DNA of 64,000 nt, taken from positions 6,477,501-6,541,500 of the forward strand of contig CP071065.1 of NCBI GenBank assembly GCA_017164015.1, given 5' to 3'. Below, piece by piece: positions 36,104-44,717 of this stretch. The stretch's first letter is position 1, and every line of letters begins with the position of its first letter. The translations under genes were made by a program, and so were the position numbers. Origin of the DNA: Nostoc sp. UHCC 0702 (GTDB lineage Bacteria; Cyanobacteriota; Cyanobacteriia; Cyanobacteriales; Nostocaceae). The notes under the pieces are model-generated. The model was not told the origin of the DNA. It saw only the letters and a list, made by a program, of their open reading frames with translations, and did not search any database.

Positions 36104-37252
36104 ATGAGTTCACAATCTTTTCGTTCTGACAAAATTCTAGTTGTTGATGACTCTCCTGATAATGTGTTTTTGATCAAAACCATTTTGGAGGAAGAAGGCT
36201 ACACAATTAGCACGGCAGAAAATGGGATTTCAGCATTGGCACAACTACAAGCATCGCCTTGTGATTTGGTGCTGCTGGATCTGATGATGCCAGGGATGGA
36301 TGGATATGAAGTTACCAGGCGGATTCGTGGCGATATGAAAATGCAGCAATATATCCCCATACTGCTGATAACCGCCCATGATGCGCCGAATGTGGCACAT
36401 GGATTAGACTTGGGTGCTGATGATTTTATCCGCAAACCGGTGACAGTAGACGAATTACTTGCACGGGTGCGATCGCTCCTGAGATTAAAGCACAGTATTG
36501 ATGAACGTGATGAAATTGCCCGCCAGCGAGAAGATTTTGTCTCCCGCCTCACCCACGATTTACGCACTCCCCTAGTAGCAGCCGATCGCATGTTAATGCT
36601 GTTTCAACAGGGTGCTTTGGGCAGTTTATCACCACAAATGCAGGAAGTAATTACCATTATGGCTCGCAGCAATATCAACTTGCTGACAATGGTGAATACC
36701 TTATTAGAAGTTTATCGCTTTGAAGCAGGTCGTAAAACCCTAGCATTTCAACCAGTTAATCTCGCCAAATTGTTAGAAGAGGTGGCTGGAGAACTGAGAC
36801 CTTTAGCACAAGACAAAGCACTCTCCATCAATCTGGATTTTACCGAAGAATCAACCACAACCACAGTTATAGGCGATCGCATGGAATTGCACCGTCTATT
36901 CACTAACCTAGTGGGAAATGCCATCAAATTTACTGAATCCGGTTCAGTGACTATCCGCCTCACTTTTGTACCGTTGACTAGCAAAATCAGCAGCTACTCT
37001 GAGTTTTCTTTGCCCTCCACGGTTAGTGATTACATTACCATTGAAGTTGCGGATACAGGTTCAGGTATTCCTCCTCAAGAACAAGCCACCTTGTTTGAAA
37101 GATTTCGTCAAGGCAGCCACAAAAGTTCTGGCAGTGGCTTAGGATTGTACCTTTCTCGCCGCATCGTTGAAGCACATCACGGTACTATTCTTGTCAATTC
37201 CCAGTTAGGTAAAGGTAGTGTATTCATTGTTAGCCTACCAGTTAAACAGTGA
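36104..37252 (+). CDS. Response regulator-histidine kinase hybrid
   Basis: A 382-residue cytoplasmic protein. Receiver domain 1-130 (ILVVDDSPDN, phospho-acceptor Asp in LVLLDLMMPGMDG, Lys in IRKPVT). HisKA phospho-acceptor His in RLTHDLRTPL, then HATPase motifs NLVGNAIKFT (N box), VADTGSGIP (G1) and GSGLGLYLSRRI (G2). It has no sensor domain, so its receiver probably takes a signal from another kinase. It is divergent from the Trypco1 operon across about 190 AT-rich bases. Confidence 0.93.
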   Translation: MSSQSFRSDKILVVDDSPDNVFLIKTILEEEGYTISTAENGISALAQLQASPCDLVLLDLMMPGMDGYEVTRRIRGDMKMQQYIPILLITAHDAPNVAHGLDLGADDFIRKPVTVDELLARVRSLLRLKHSIDERDEIARQREDFVSRLTHDLRTPLVAADRMLMLFQQGALGSLSPQMQEVITIMARSNINLLTMVNTLLEVYRFEAGRKTLAFQPVNLAKLLEEVAGELRPLAQDKALSINLDFTEESTTTTVIGDRMELHRLFTNLVGNAIKFTESGSVTIRLTFVPLTSKISSYSEFSLPSTVSDYITIEVADTGSGIPPQEQATLFERFRQGSHKSSGSGLGLYLSRRIVEAHHGTILVNSQLGKGSVFIVSLPVKQ

Positions 37253-37438
37253 GGAACTTATAAATTATGATTTATGCAACTTATTGGCTAGATAAATCAT
37301 AATTTATAAGTTAAACATGATAAGTAGTCGGAGTTTGGATGTGTTGCCGGATTTTAAAGAATTGGTATCACATAAAAACTTTCGCTCCAAACGCGAGATT
37401 CTCTGAACACCTGTAGAGTTAAATTACTTAGCAAACAG

Positions 37439-37903
37439 ATGAGTCAATTGCAAATACGTGAAGATGACCTGACAGGTAAAAAGATCGCTGATCTTTTGCA
37501 GGAACATCTCGAAAATATGTATGAGATTACCCCGCCCGAAAGCGTTCATGCTCTTGATTTAGAGGCTTTGCGATCGCCCGATATTACTTTCTTTTCGGCT
37601 TGGGAAGGCGATGAATTAGTCGGATGCGGCGCACTCAAAGAACTAGATTCAAGAACTGGTGAAGTCAAATCAATGCGTACCACTAAGGCTCACCGTCGTA
37701 GGGGTGTAGCCTCGAAGATTCTTGAACACATCATCAAAGAAGCCTCACGGCGTGGTTACGATTGCCTAAATTTGCAAACAGGGGCTAAAGTTGAGTTTGC
37801 CCCAGCACGAGCTTTGTACACACGGTATGGGTTTGAGTATCGAGGCCCCTTCGCTGGCTACATTGATGATCCGAACAGCGTATTTATGACGAAAAAGCTC
37901 TAG
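37439..37903 (+). CDS. GNAT-family N-acetyltransferase
   Basis: A 154-residue acetyltransferase. Acetyl-CoA binding motif A is VKSMRTTKAHRRRGVASKIL (R-x2-R/G-x-G/A). Followed by LYTRYGFEYRGPFAGY, typical of small-molecule or peptide acetyltransferases close to the PhnO/YesJ type. Substrate unknown. No clear operon partner. Confidence 0.87.
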   Translation: MSQLQIREDDLTGKKIADLLQEHLENMYEITPPESVHALDLEALRSPDITFFSAWEGDELVGCGALKELDSRTGEVKSMRTTKAHRRRGVASKILEHIIKEASRRGYDCLNLQTGAKVEFAPARALYTRYGFEYRGPFAGYIDDPNSVFMTKKL

Positions 37904-37954
37904 TATTTGCTGCTGGAAATAGTAGCTAAAGTTTCTTGTTGTTTCAGATAAAAT

Positions 37955-39337
37955 ATGGTTACTAATAAATCATCAAATATTGTTGATATTATCCGCAAAC
38001 AGCGTGAGTTTTTTCAAACTGATAAAACTAAAAATGTTAGCTTTCGTATTCAACAACTCAAAATTCTCAAGGAAGCACTAGTTGAGAATAAACAAGCAAT
38101 TATCCAAGCATTAAAAGCAGATTTACAGAAACCAGAATTTGAAAGTCGCATTGGAGAACTTAGAGTTATCAATGAAATTGATGATGCTATTAAACATATC
38201 AATAATTGGACTAAGCCCAAAAAAGCACAGGTTTCCAAAGAATTTTTCCTCTATTCAGCGAAAATTTATCCGGAACCGCTGGGAGTTGTTTTAATTATTG
38301 GAGCTTGGAATTATCCATTTAATTTAATCATCTCACCTTTAATTGGTGCGATCGCCGCAGGAAACTGTGCAGTTATCAAACCTTCAGAACTTGCACCCCA
38401 TACCTCTGGTTTAATAGCTGAAATCATTAATAAATATTTTGACCAAGAGTATATTGCAGTGTTAGAAGGAGGTGTAGAAACAAGTCAAAAACTTCTAGCC
38501 GAAAAATTTGACTATATCTTTTTTACTGGTAGCACAGCCGTGGGCAAGATTGTCATGGAAGCGGCAGCAAAATATCTCACACCAGTTACTTTAGAGTTGG
38601 GTGGTAAAAGCCCTTGTTTAGTAGATACAGATATTAATCTTGAATATACCGCCAGACGTATTATTTGGGGTAAATTTTTTAATGCTGGACAAACTTGTAT
38701 TGCACCTGACTATCTTTTAGTTGATCAAAAAATCAAAAAAGATTTGGTGAATGTCCTGCAAAAATTATTAAAACAATTTTATGGAGAAAATCCAGAAAAG
38801 AGTCCTGATTATGCTAAAATAATCAATCAAAAACATTTTGATAGATTAACTAACTTTCTCCAAAATGGTAAAATTATCATTGGCGGAGAAACGAATTTTT
38901 CAGAACGTTATATTGCCCCGACACTAATTGATAAAGTTTCCTTAACAGATCCTGTAATGCAGGAGGAAATTTTCGGCCCTATTCTGCCCATCATGGAATA
39001 CAGCGAGATTACAGAAGCGATCGCCTTAATCAATTCTCAACCAAAACCTTTAGCTTTATACTTATTTACGCGAAATACCAGCCTACAAAAGCGAGTTTTG
39101 CAAGAAACCTCATCTGGAGGAGTATGTATTAATGACACATTAATGCAGTTTGCCGTCTCATCATTACCATTTGGTGGAGTCGGTGACAGCGGTATTGGTA
39201 GCTATCACGGCAAAGCTAGTTTTGACACCTTTTCACACTACAAAAGTGTATTACAAAACTCATTCTGGCAGGACATAAATTGGCGATACGCTCCCTACAA
39301 AAGCATATTGCCCATACTCAAACGATTAATTAGTTAA
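37955..39337 (+). CDS. NAD(P)-dependent aldehyde dehydrogenase, class 3 type
   Basis: A 460-residue ALDH. Catalytic Glu in VTLELGGKSP, catalytic Cys in FNAGQTCIAPDY, cofactor region IIGAWNYPFNL and FTGSTAVGKIV. The length and lack of a long N-terminus fit the class 3/fatty aldehyde group, which in cyanobacteria oxidises long-chain aldehydes. A short C-terminal segment rich in aromatic residues may be membrane-associated. Stands alone. Confidence 0.92.
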   Translation: MVTNKSSNIVDIIRKQREFFQTDKTKNVSFRIQQLKILKEALVENKQAIIQALKADLQKPEFESRIGELRVINEIDDAIKHINNWTKPKKAQVSKEFFLYSAKIYPEPLGVVLIIGAWNYPFNLIISPLIGAIAAGNCAVIKPSELAPHTSGLIAEIINKYFDQEYIAVLEGGVETSQKLLAEKFDYIFFTGSTAVGKIVMEAAAKYLTPVTLELGGKSPCLVDTDINLEYTARRIIWGKFFNAGQTCIAPDYLLVDQKIKKDLVNVLQKLLKQFYGENPEKSPDYAKIINQKHFDRLTNFLQNGKIIIGGETNFSERYIAPTLIDKVSLTDPVMQEEIFGPILPIMEYSEITEAIALINSQPKPLALYLFTRNTSLQKRVLQETSSGGVCINDTLMQFAVSSLPFGGVGDSGIGSYHGKASFDTFSHYKSVLQNSFWQDINWRYAPYKSILPILKRLIS

Positions 39338-39407
39338 CTCTTAAATCTTCTTTGTGTCTTATTGCCTTTATGGTTCAAAAGTACATTACACCAAGACACT
39401 AAGTAAA

Positions 39408-40013
39408 TTAAATCCCAAAAGCGCTGCTGTAACGCTCCTCCGCCCAAGGTTCACCACGGCGGTGGTAGCCATTACGCTCCCAAAAACCAAGCTCTTCGTG
39501 ATTGAGAAACTCCAAACCATTGATCCACTTAGCACTTTTCCAAGCGTAGAGATGGGGTACAACTAGCCGCATCGGCCCACCATGTTCTGCTGGTAAAGGT
39601 TCACCAAATAATTTAAAAGCAAAGAAATTTTCTTCGCGTACAAAGTCTTCCATTGAAATATTCGTGGTGTAGCCGCCGTAGCAGTGTTCCATAACATGGG
39701 CAGCTTCTGACTCTACCTCAATCAAACCCATAAAATCTACTACCTTAATACCCGTCCACTTAACATCTAATTTTGACCAGCGGGTTACACAGTGAAAGTC
39801 TGCTGTGAATTCATGTTGAGGTAGTGCCATGAAATCTGACCAAGTAAAGACAATGGGTTTCGCCAAACCCCAAACCCGAAATTCCCAATCTTCTGTGCCG
39901 ACTTGGGGTGTTGCACCGTAGGTTAATACGGGGAAGCCTTTAGCCAAATGTTGACCAGGGGGTACGCGTTCGCTTTCTGCTTGATTTGGTTTCTGAAAAA
40001 ATTTACCTAGCAT
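39408..40013 (-). CDS. Sulfite oxidase-like molybdopterin oxidoreductase
   Basis: A 201-residue protein with the oxidoreductase molybdopterin fold. Molybdenum-ligating Cys in TADFHCVTRWSKLDVKW, and GGPMRLVVPHLYAWKSAKW near the C-terminus, both hallmarks of the YedY/sulfite oxidase group. Single domain, no signal peptide, so probably cytoplasmic. Substrate unknown. Confidence 0.88.
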   Translation of the reverse strand: MLGKFFQKPNQAESERVPPGQHLAKGFPVLTYGATPQVGTEDWEFRVWGLAKPIVFTWSDFMALPQHEFTADFHCVTRWSKLDVKWTGIKVVDFMGLIEVESEAAHVMEHCYGGYTTNISMEDFVREENFFAFKLFGEPLPAEHGGPMRLVVPHLYAWKSAKWINGLEFLNHEELGFWERNGYHRRGEPWAEERYSSAFGI

Positions 40014-40020
40014 ACTATCT

Positions 40021-40239
40021 TCAATATCGGGAGGAAAAAATAGGAAGTGCCAAAAAAAGAGTTTTCATTACATCTTGAGTTTTGGTATCGATTGAATCTA
40101 TTAATAATTGAACATAAAATATTCCTAGTTTGTTGAATTTACCGATAGCTTTACCAACATTTACCCATCGTCTAGCGCGACTTGCTTTTGTTGGCATTAA
40201 CGGTGAATTGCTTTTTGAAATCACTGGTACTCTCTGCAT
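40021..40239 (-). pseudogene. N-terminal fragment of an IscB/RRXRR protein
   Basis: Residues 1-57 (QRVPVISKSNSPLMPTKASR, ARRWVNVGKAIGKFNKLG, FYVQLLIDS, TKTQ) match the RRXRR region that begins IscB-type RNA-guided nucleases. Homology stops after TKTQ, where RuvC-I should follow; instead the frame ends after 15 unrelated residues. So the nuclease domains (RuvC, HNH) are gone. The start is preceded by AAGGATTATCTCC. It lies 3' of a HEARO-like RNA region. Confidence 0.7.
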
Positions 40240-40244
40240 GGAGA

Positions 40245-40490
40245 TAATCCTTAGAGTAAAAGTTTAAGTCCCCGACGCTCGATGACTCGCTAACGCTTCG
40301 CTATCGCTCAACGCAGTTAAGATGTCTTGCCCAAAGCAACACTATTAACAAGATAGTTTGAAGATAATCCGAACTAGGGAAACATTCGGAAGTTCGTACC
40401 AAACTGCGTCTCAATTGAGCTAGTCAAACACGTAAGACTTGTTTCTTACAAGCTCAGTGGCTTCAGCCCTGAGTTATTGACCCTTTTAGT
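40245..40490 (-). ncRNA. Probable HEARO/omega RNA of an IscB element
   Basis: In IscB loci the guide RNA (HEARO) is encoded directly upstream of iscB on the same strand, as here. The region folds locally: CTCAG-TGGCT/AGCC-CTGAG at 40453-40473, CTTGTTTCTTACAAG next to it, and a GC-rich AGCGATAGCGAAGCGTTAGCG segment nearer the gene. No ORF fits. I have not folded the whole region or matched it to a covariance model, so limits are approximate. Confidence 0.5.
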
Positions 40491-40564
40491 GAACACTTAC
40501 ATAGACTATATATCCAGATAGTTTACTGTTTATATGATTATTTGATCATCAGTCGTAAGTACAA

Positions 40565-40597
40565 GGTAATGGTAATTGTACGCAATTACTCATTACC
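40565..40597. repeat. Inverted repeat downstream of rpmF
   Basis: GGTAATGGTAATTG pairs with CAATTACTCATTACC around TACG, one mismatch/bulge. It lies about 50 bases 3' of rpmF and may act in termination or RNA processing, although there is no T run. Confidence 0.5.
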
Positions 40598-40650
40598 AAA
40601 TTCTTATCGACTTAATTAGCTTTTGTGGGCTAGCTCTTATTGCTCAGGAA

Positions 40651-40821
40651 TTATTCTTCTTCCTCTTCTTCAGCAGTTGGATAGACAAATGTAGAACGTC
40701 CAGTCAAAATCGACTTGCCCAGTGAAATAGCTTTTTGAGCTTCAACAACGGCTTTATGTCTCCAGGTAGCTCGACGTTTATCTCGTTTGGATTTGGATGT
40801 TTTCTTCTTAGGAACAGCCAT
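40651..40821 (-). CDS. rpmF: 50S ribosomal protein L32
   Basis: A 56-residue basic protein, MAVPKKKTSKSKRDKRRATWRH split over its first 22 positions, ending in a run of Glu. Length and start (MAVPKKKTSK) match bacterial and plastid L32; an upstream in-frame ATG would add nine residues that the family lacks. The poly-Glu tail is common in cyanobacterial L32. Component of the large ribosomal subunit. Confidence 0.95.
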   Translation of the reverse strand: MAVPKKKTSKSKRDKRRATWRHKAVVEAQKAISLGKSILTGRSTFVYPTAEEEEEE

Positions 40822-40896
40822 AATAGCGGATATCGCAATTCTTGACAACCTTTTTATTCTAAGCGATCAACTCAACTAACCCAACATTTCACAAAA

Positions 40897-40980
40897 TTGG
40901 GCATTGGGCATTGGGCATTGGGAGAAAAAATTGCTCCCCATCTCCCCATCACCCCATCACCCCATCTCCCCATCTCCCCT
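40897..40980. repeat. GGGCATT and CCCCATC tandem repeats
   Basis: GGGCATTGGGCATTGGGCATT followed by CCCCATCTCCCCATCACC-type units. Noncoding; ends right at the stop of the next gene. Confidence 0.8.
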
Positions 40981-40981
40981 G

Positions 40982-41593
40982 CTACTTTTGTGGCTCACTC
41001 GGAGGAGGGAAATCACCAGGTCGGGCTGTTGGTTTTGTATCAAGGTTTATGGGTTCTGTGGGTGCTGTGGGAATAACGGGAGCTGCTTGAGTTGGGTTAG
41101 CTGTGGGAATCACAATAGCTGCTTGACTTGGGTTAGAAGTTGACTGATCTTTGTCAAACCCAAGTAGCGATCGCGCTGTTTTGAAGTAAGTCGCCCAACG
41201 TTGAGCATCGGGGCGGGTACGCCATTGCTGACGACTGACTTCTAAAGCTAAAACTGGGGCGATCGTGCCATCAGTTTGTACGGTAATAATAATTGAAGTA
41301 TCTGTTACTAAAATATCTTGGTCGAAACTGCGTTGAGCAGCAGCTCTGGCAGTGGCTTCCGCTCTTCTGAGTATGGTTTCGTAGGTTTCACCTGGTAGTC
41401 GGTCAATAGTCAAGTCAACTCTGGCTGTATAAGCTCGCACAATCTGGGGTGTGAGCGTCTCTGTCAAAATCCAGACGGGTACTGTCCAAAAAATTAAAAC
41501 TATTAACGGAAATATCCGGATCTTCTTGCCAATTTGGCTAATAACTGGAAAGGGAATGATCCATGATAGTTGGTGAGCAACACTCTTGGTCAT
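40982..41593 (-). CDS. Membrane-anchored hypothetical protein
   Basis: A 203-residue protein with one N-terminal membrane helix (about residues 28-45, FPLIVLIFWTVPVWIL). A 90-residue folded region follows (ARVDLTIDRLPGETYETILRRAEATARAAA ... DTSIIITVQTDGTIAPVLAL), then a Pro/Thr-rich tail that is probably disordered. I recognise it as a conserved cyanobacterial type but know no function. Separated from rpmF by repeats. Confidence 0.72.
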   Translation of the reverse strand: MTKSVAHQLSWIIPFPVISQIGKKIRIFPLIVLIFWTVPVWILTETLTPQIVRAYTARVDLTIDRLPGETYETILRRAEATARAAAQRSFDQDILVTDTSIIITVQTDGTIAPVLALEVSRQQWRTRPDAQRWATYFKTARSLLGFDKDQSTSNPSQAAIVIPTANPTQAAPVIPTAPTEPINLDTKPTARPGDFPPPSEPQK

Positions 41594-41779
41594 GACTTGA
41601 TGGCTCCTTATTGATGAAAATTAATGTGAGTATTTTCCGAGCATAAATTGTAATTAAAAATACTAAAAAATCATGGCTCGATGAGAATCTCCTAGACTAT
41701 AAGACATAGGTTAGCTTTGTTTTTTCAGCAAAGCCAACCGCAATTTTAGGCAACCAAACCACAACCTACAAAGAGCGGG

Positions 41780-43729
41780 ATGGCAAATTACTGGGCGATC
41801 GCTATTGGCATCAATCAATATCAGTTCTTTCAACCTTTACGTTGCGCCCAAGCAGATGCCGAGGCGCTAAAAGATTTTTTGGTTAAAGAGGCTGGTTTTG
41901 CACCCCAACGCTGCCTGTTGATGACAGATACTTCGCCGCCGATTGGGGATAGATCCGCATATCCAACTAAGGAAAATATTCTTTTGTTGCTTGAGGATTT
42001 GATTGCGGCTTGTTGGCAACCGCAAGACCATTTATGGTTATTTTTCAGCGGTTATGGGGTTAACTACGAGGGCAAAGATTACTTGATGCCAGTGGAAGGA
42101 AATGCCAAACTAGCACAGGAAACTGGTATAGAAGTGCGATCGCTGATGCAAAGTCTGCAACTAGCTGAACTTAATGTGTTGCTGCTATTTGACATCAACC
42201 GCGCTTCTGGTAGTCAAGCGGATGCTCCTGCTGGACAAGAAACCCTAGAATTAGCCGAAGAACTACAACTTGCCACAATTGTTTCTTGCCAACCAGACCA
42301 ATTTTCTCGCGAAAGTAGCGAGCTAGGTCACGGATTCTTTACAGCGGCATTATTAGCAGCTTTGCGTTCTGGTAAAGGTAGCAGCTTGACAGAACTAGAA
42401 AGCTACTTAAGTATTCTCACTCCAGAATTATGTCAACATTACTGGCGTCCTACACAAAACCCCGTCACCGTCATCCCATCAAGGCAGCATGACATTTTGC
42501 CTGATGTGGGCATACAAAGTAATAGTGTAGAAGTCCCCAGCACAATCGAACCCAGTGAAGTAGAACCAATTATTTTTCCCGAAGAAACCTTTGCTGTGGC
42601 AGTTGCAGCCCCCTCCCTCGGAGAAAAATCTCCCATACCAAGAGCCAAATCGCCAAAATTGGGCATGTGGGGAGAAGCCCAAACGGTAAAAACTACCCCC
42701 AGTGATACCTCAGCAGCAAAATCGTCGTTGACATCAGGGGTCGAAAACTTCGAGGAACAAGAATTATCATCGCCTACTGACTTACTGACAACACAGCACC
42801 TTAACCAGCAATCCCAAACAGCCGCACCATCTCAGGAGGTAGGTGGAGGCAGGTTTCTCCCGAATGTTCCTCAAGCTTACGTATCCCGCTTACCAGCCAA
42901 TAAGGCAAACACTGCATTGTGGAAACAGTTTTTATTGTGGGGTGGCGGCACTATGCTGGTAGTAACTTTAATTTCTGTAGTGGTTCTCCGTAATCAAGCA
43001 CAAATTTTGAGAGCTAGACAGTTATCAAGAGCATCACCTAATAATGTCTCAAATGTCCGCGCAATTTCCGAGACACCCACAGTAATTACACCAAAAAATC
43101 AATCTAGCGCCCAAATAGGCTCTAGTCCCGAGTCCAAAAAGCGCAACCAAGCAGTGCTAGACCTAGCGAAAAAATCACTCAAACAAACTCAAGCCAGCGA
43201 TTTGAGCAAAGCCATCGCCACTGCTCAAAAAATTCAGCCGGGTGAACCTCTTTACGAACAAGCTCAGGAAAATATTAAAATTTGGAGCCGGATGATTTTA
43301 GATTTGGCAGAGGGTCGTGCCAAACAAAAACAGTATAGCAATGCGATCGCTGCTGCTCAATTAATCACCGAAAACCAAGCCCTTTATGCCAAAGCACAAG
43401 CAGCAATTGCTCAGTGGCGTTTAGAGGCTAAGCAGTACCTAGCCAACAGAACCCTTTTGGATGCCGCTAATGCTTTAATTAAGCCAGGACAGGCATCTAC
43501 TTATAATCGTGCCATCGAAGTAGCTAAAAAAGTACCACAAGGTCAACCAGGCTTCGACCTGGCACAGAAATCAATTAATAACTGGAGTGAAAAAATTCTA
43601 GATATAGCAAAAAGCCGTGCTGATCAAGGAGACCTGACGGCGGCAATTGAAACCGCAACTTTAATTCCAGAAGTCACTGCCGTTTATGAAGATGCTCAAG
43701 AAGCAATTCAAAAATGGCAAAAAAAATAG
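41780..43729 (+). CDS. Orthocaspase-like protein with both catalytic residues replaced
   Basis: A 649-residue protein. Residues 1-235 have the caspase (peptidase C14) p20-like fold: YWAIAIGINQY, PLRCAQADAEAL, then FFSGYG where active enzymes have SGHG, and LLLFDINRAS where they have D-x-C. So Tyr92 and Asn140 replace the catalytic His and Cys. The rest has a linker, one membrane helix (about 377-397, LLWGGGTMLVVTLISVVV) and helical TPR-like repeats (AIATAQKIQPGEPLYEQA repeated about four times). Likely an inactive scaffold or regulator at the membrane; such His/Cys-lacking caspase homologues are known in cyanobacteria. Confidence 0.85.
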   Translation: MANYWAIAIGINQYQFFQPLRCAQADAEALKDFLVKEAGFAPQRCLLMTDTSPPIGDRSAYPTKENILLLLEDLIAACWQPQDHLWLFFSGYGVNYEGKDYLMPVEGNAKLAQETGIEVRSLMQSLQLAELNVLLLFDINRASGSQADAPAGQETLELAEELQLATIVSCQPDQFSRESSELGHGFFTAALLAALRSGKGSSLTELESYLSILTPELCQHYWRPTQNPVTVIPSRQHDILPDVGIQSNSVEVPSTIEPSEVEPIIFPEETFAVAVAAPSLGEKSPIPRAKSPKLGMWGEAQTVKTTPSDTSAAKSSLTSGVENFEEQELSSPTDLLTTQHLNQQSQTAAPSQEVGGGRFLPNVPQAYVSRLPANKANTALWKQFLLWGGGTMLVVTLISVVVLRNQAQILRARQLSRASPNNVSNVRAISETPTVITPKNQSSAQIGSSPESKKRNQAVLDLAKKSLKQTQASDLSKAIATAQKIQPGEPLYEQAQENIKIWSRMILDLAEGRAKQKQYSNAIAAAQLITENQALYAKAQAAIAQWRLEAKQYLANRTLLDAANALIKPGQASTYNRAIEVAKKVPQGQPGFDLAQKSINNWSEKILDIAKSRADQGDLTAAIETATLIPEVTAVYEDAQEAIQKWQKK

Positions 43730-43790
43730 TCAATAGTCAATAGTCAAAGCTAATTACTCTTGACTATGGACTATTGACCATTGACTTGTT
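43728..43790. repeat. GTCAATAGTCAATAG inverted repeat
   Basis: Starts at the stop codon of the caspase-like gene. AGTCAATAGTCAA pairs with later TTGACTATGGACTATTGAC, so the RNA can form a hairpin between two converging genes. Confidence 0.7.
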
Positions 43791-43793
43791 GTA

Positions 43794-44171
43794 TTAGCAG
43801 TACTGCGATACATCCTCGCCGCATTCATCGGCTAGATAGCACAGCGCTCGAAAGCGTAAACCAACTACTTCATCATATAAAGGGTTGAGTTTGCACATGG
43901 GCGGAATGTGAAACAGGGTTTTGCCAAATATTTTCACATCACGCTCAAAGGGACATTGAGCAGGAATCAGTTTACATAAACGGTGAGCTAGTTGGCGATC
44001 GCGCACTTGAATGCTATCTACCCGCCGCCGCAGGGGTTGGAGAATGTCACAGGAAGTTCCGGAAACTGAACCTTGCAGGTGGGCTACATCGGTGTTGCTA
44101 GTTTCTGCTTGATGTATCAAAACCCAGCTTGCAAGAAAAATCTTTTTTGTGGTATTATCGAATACCTTCAT
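43794..44171 (-). CDS. Mo-dependent nitrogenase C-terminal domain protein
   Basis: A 125-residue protein. The C-terminal 85 residues (RQLAHRLCKLIPAQCPFERD, LFHIPPMCKLNPLYDEVVGL, RFRALCYLADECGED) match the small cyanobacterial family annotated as Mo-dependent nitrogenase C-terminal. The name is historical: no nif genes are near and its role is unknown. Several Cys are conserved-looking. It converges with the caspase-like gene. Confidence 0.8.
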   Translation of the reverse strand: MKVFDNTTKKIFLASWVLIHQAETSNTDVAHLQGSVSGTSCDILQPLRRRVDSIQVRDRQLAHRLCKLIPAQCPFERDVKIFGKTLFHIPPMCKLNPLYDEVVGLRFRALCYLADECGEDVSQYC

Positions 44172-44717
44172 AATTAAGCCTCTGTATTATTGAGGTTATT
44201 CACCTTACCGATGAATATGTACAACGTGGCAACGACCTTTACCGGAAGAATCGTGTACTGACTGAGATATAATATGAAGTCTATACAGCCACTTATGTCA
44301 GAACCTAATTTATTACTACGTCAAGTTAATCGCAATTTCCCGCAGATCGGTAGCGTAATAATACGATCTTGTTCATAACTTGACACAGTTTAAATTTTAA
44401 TAAAGACATCTATCATTGGACGGATTTAGCGTTATAATTTACAACTCGTAACAAACCTACTTTTTGTGATATTTTCGGTAGGTATAAGTATTCAGGGACT
44501 GGGGACTGGGTACTGGGGACACTTCGACAAGCTCAGTGCATCGCTGGGGACTGGGTACTAGGGGCTGGGAAAACATTCTAACGTTTCGGCTTCGCTCAAC
44601 GTTAGCCTGAGCGCAGTCGAAGGCTAAAATTTGGGAGAGATCAGGGCAAATTCCATAATTTTTATGAGTTTTAACCTAATCCCCAATCCCCAATCCCTAA
44701 TCCCCAGTCCCTTTTAC
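44172..44717. repeat. Intergenic region with repeat cassettes before the transporter
   Basis: About 545 bases. From 44490 on it is mostly repeats: GGGGACTGGGTACTGGGG, ACACTTCGACAAGCTCAGTG, AGCCTGAGCGCAGTCGAAGG and CCCCAATCCCCAATCCC. The left part is unique AT-rich DNA and may hold the promoter of the divergent gene at 43794-44171. The repeats run into the possible upstream starts of the transporter gene. Confidence 0.6.

Noticed and set aside
43794..44171. Link to nitrogen fixation because of the family name
   Set aside because: No nif genes are in the window; the family name is historical and the function unknown.
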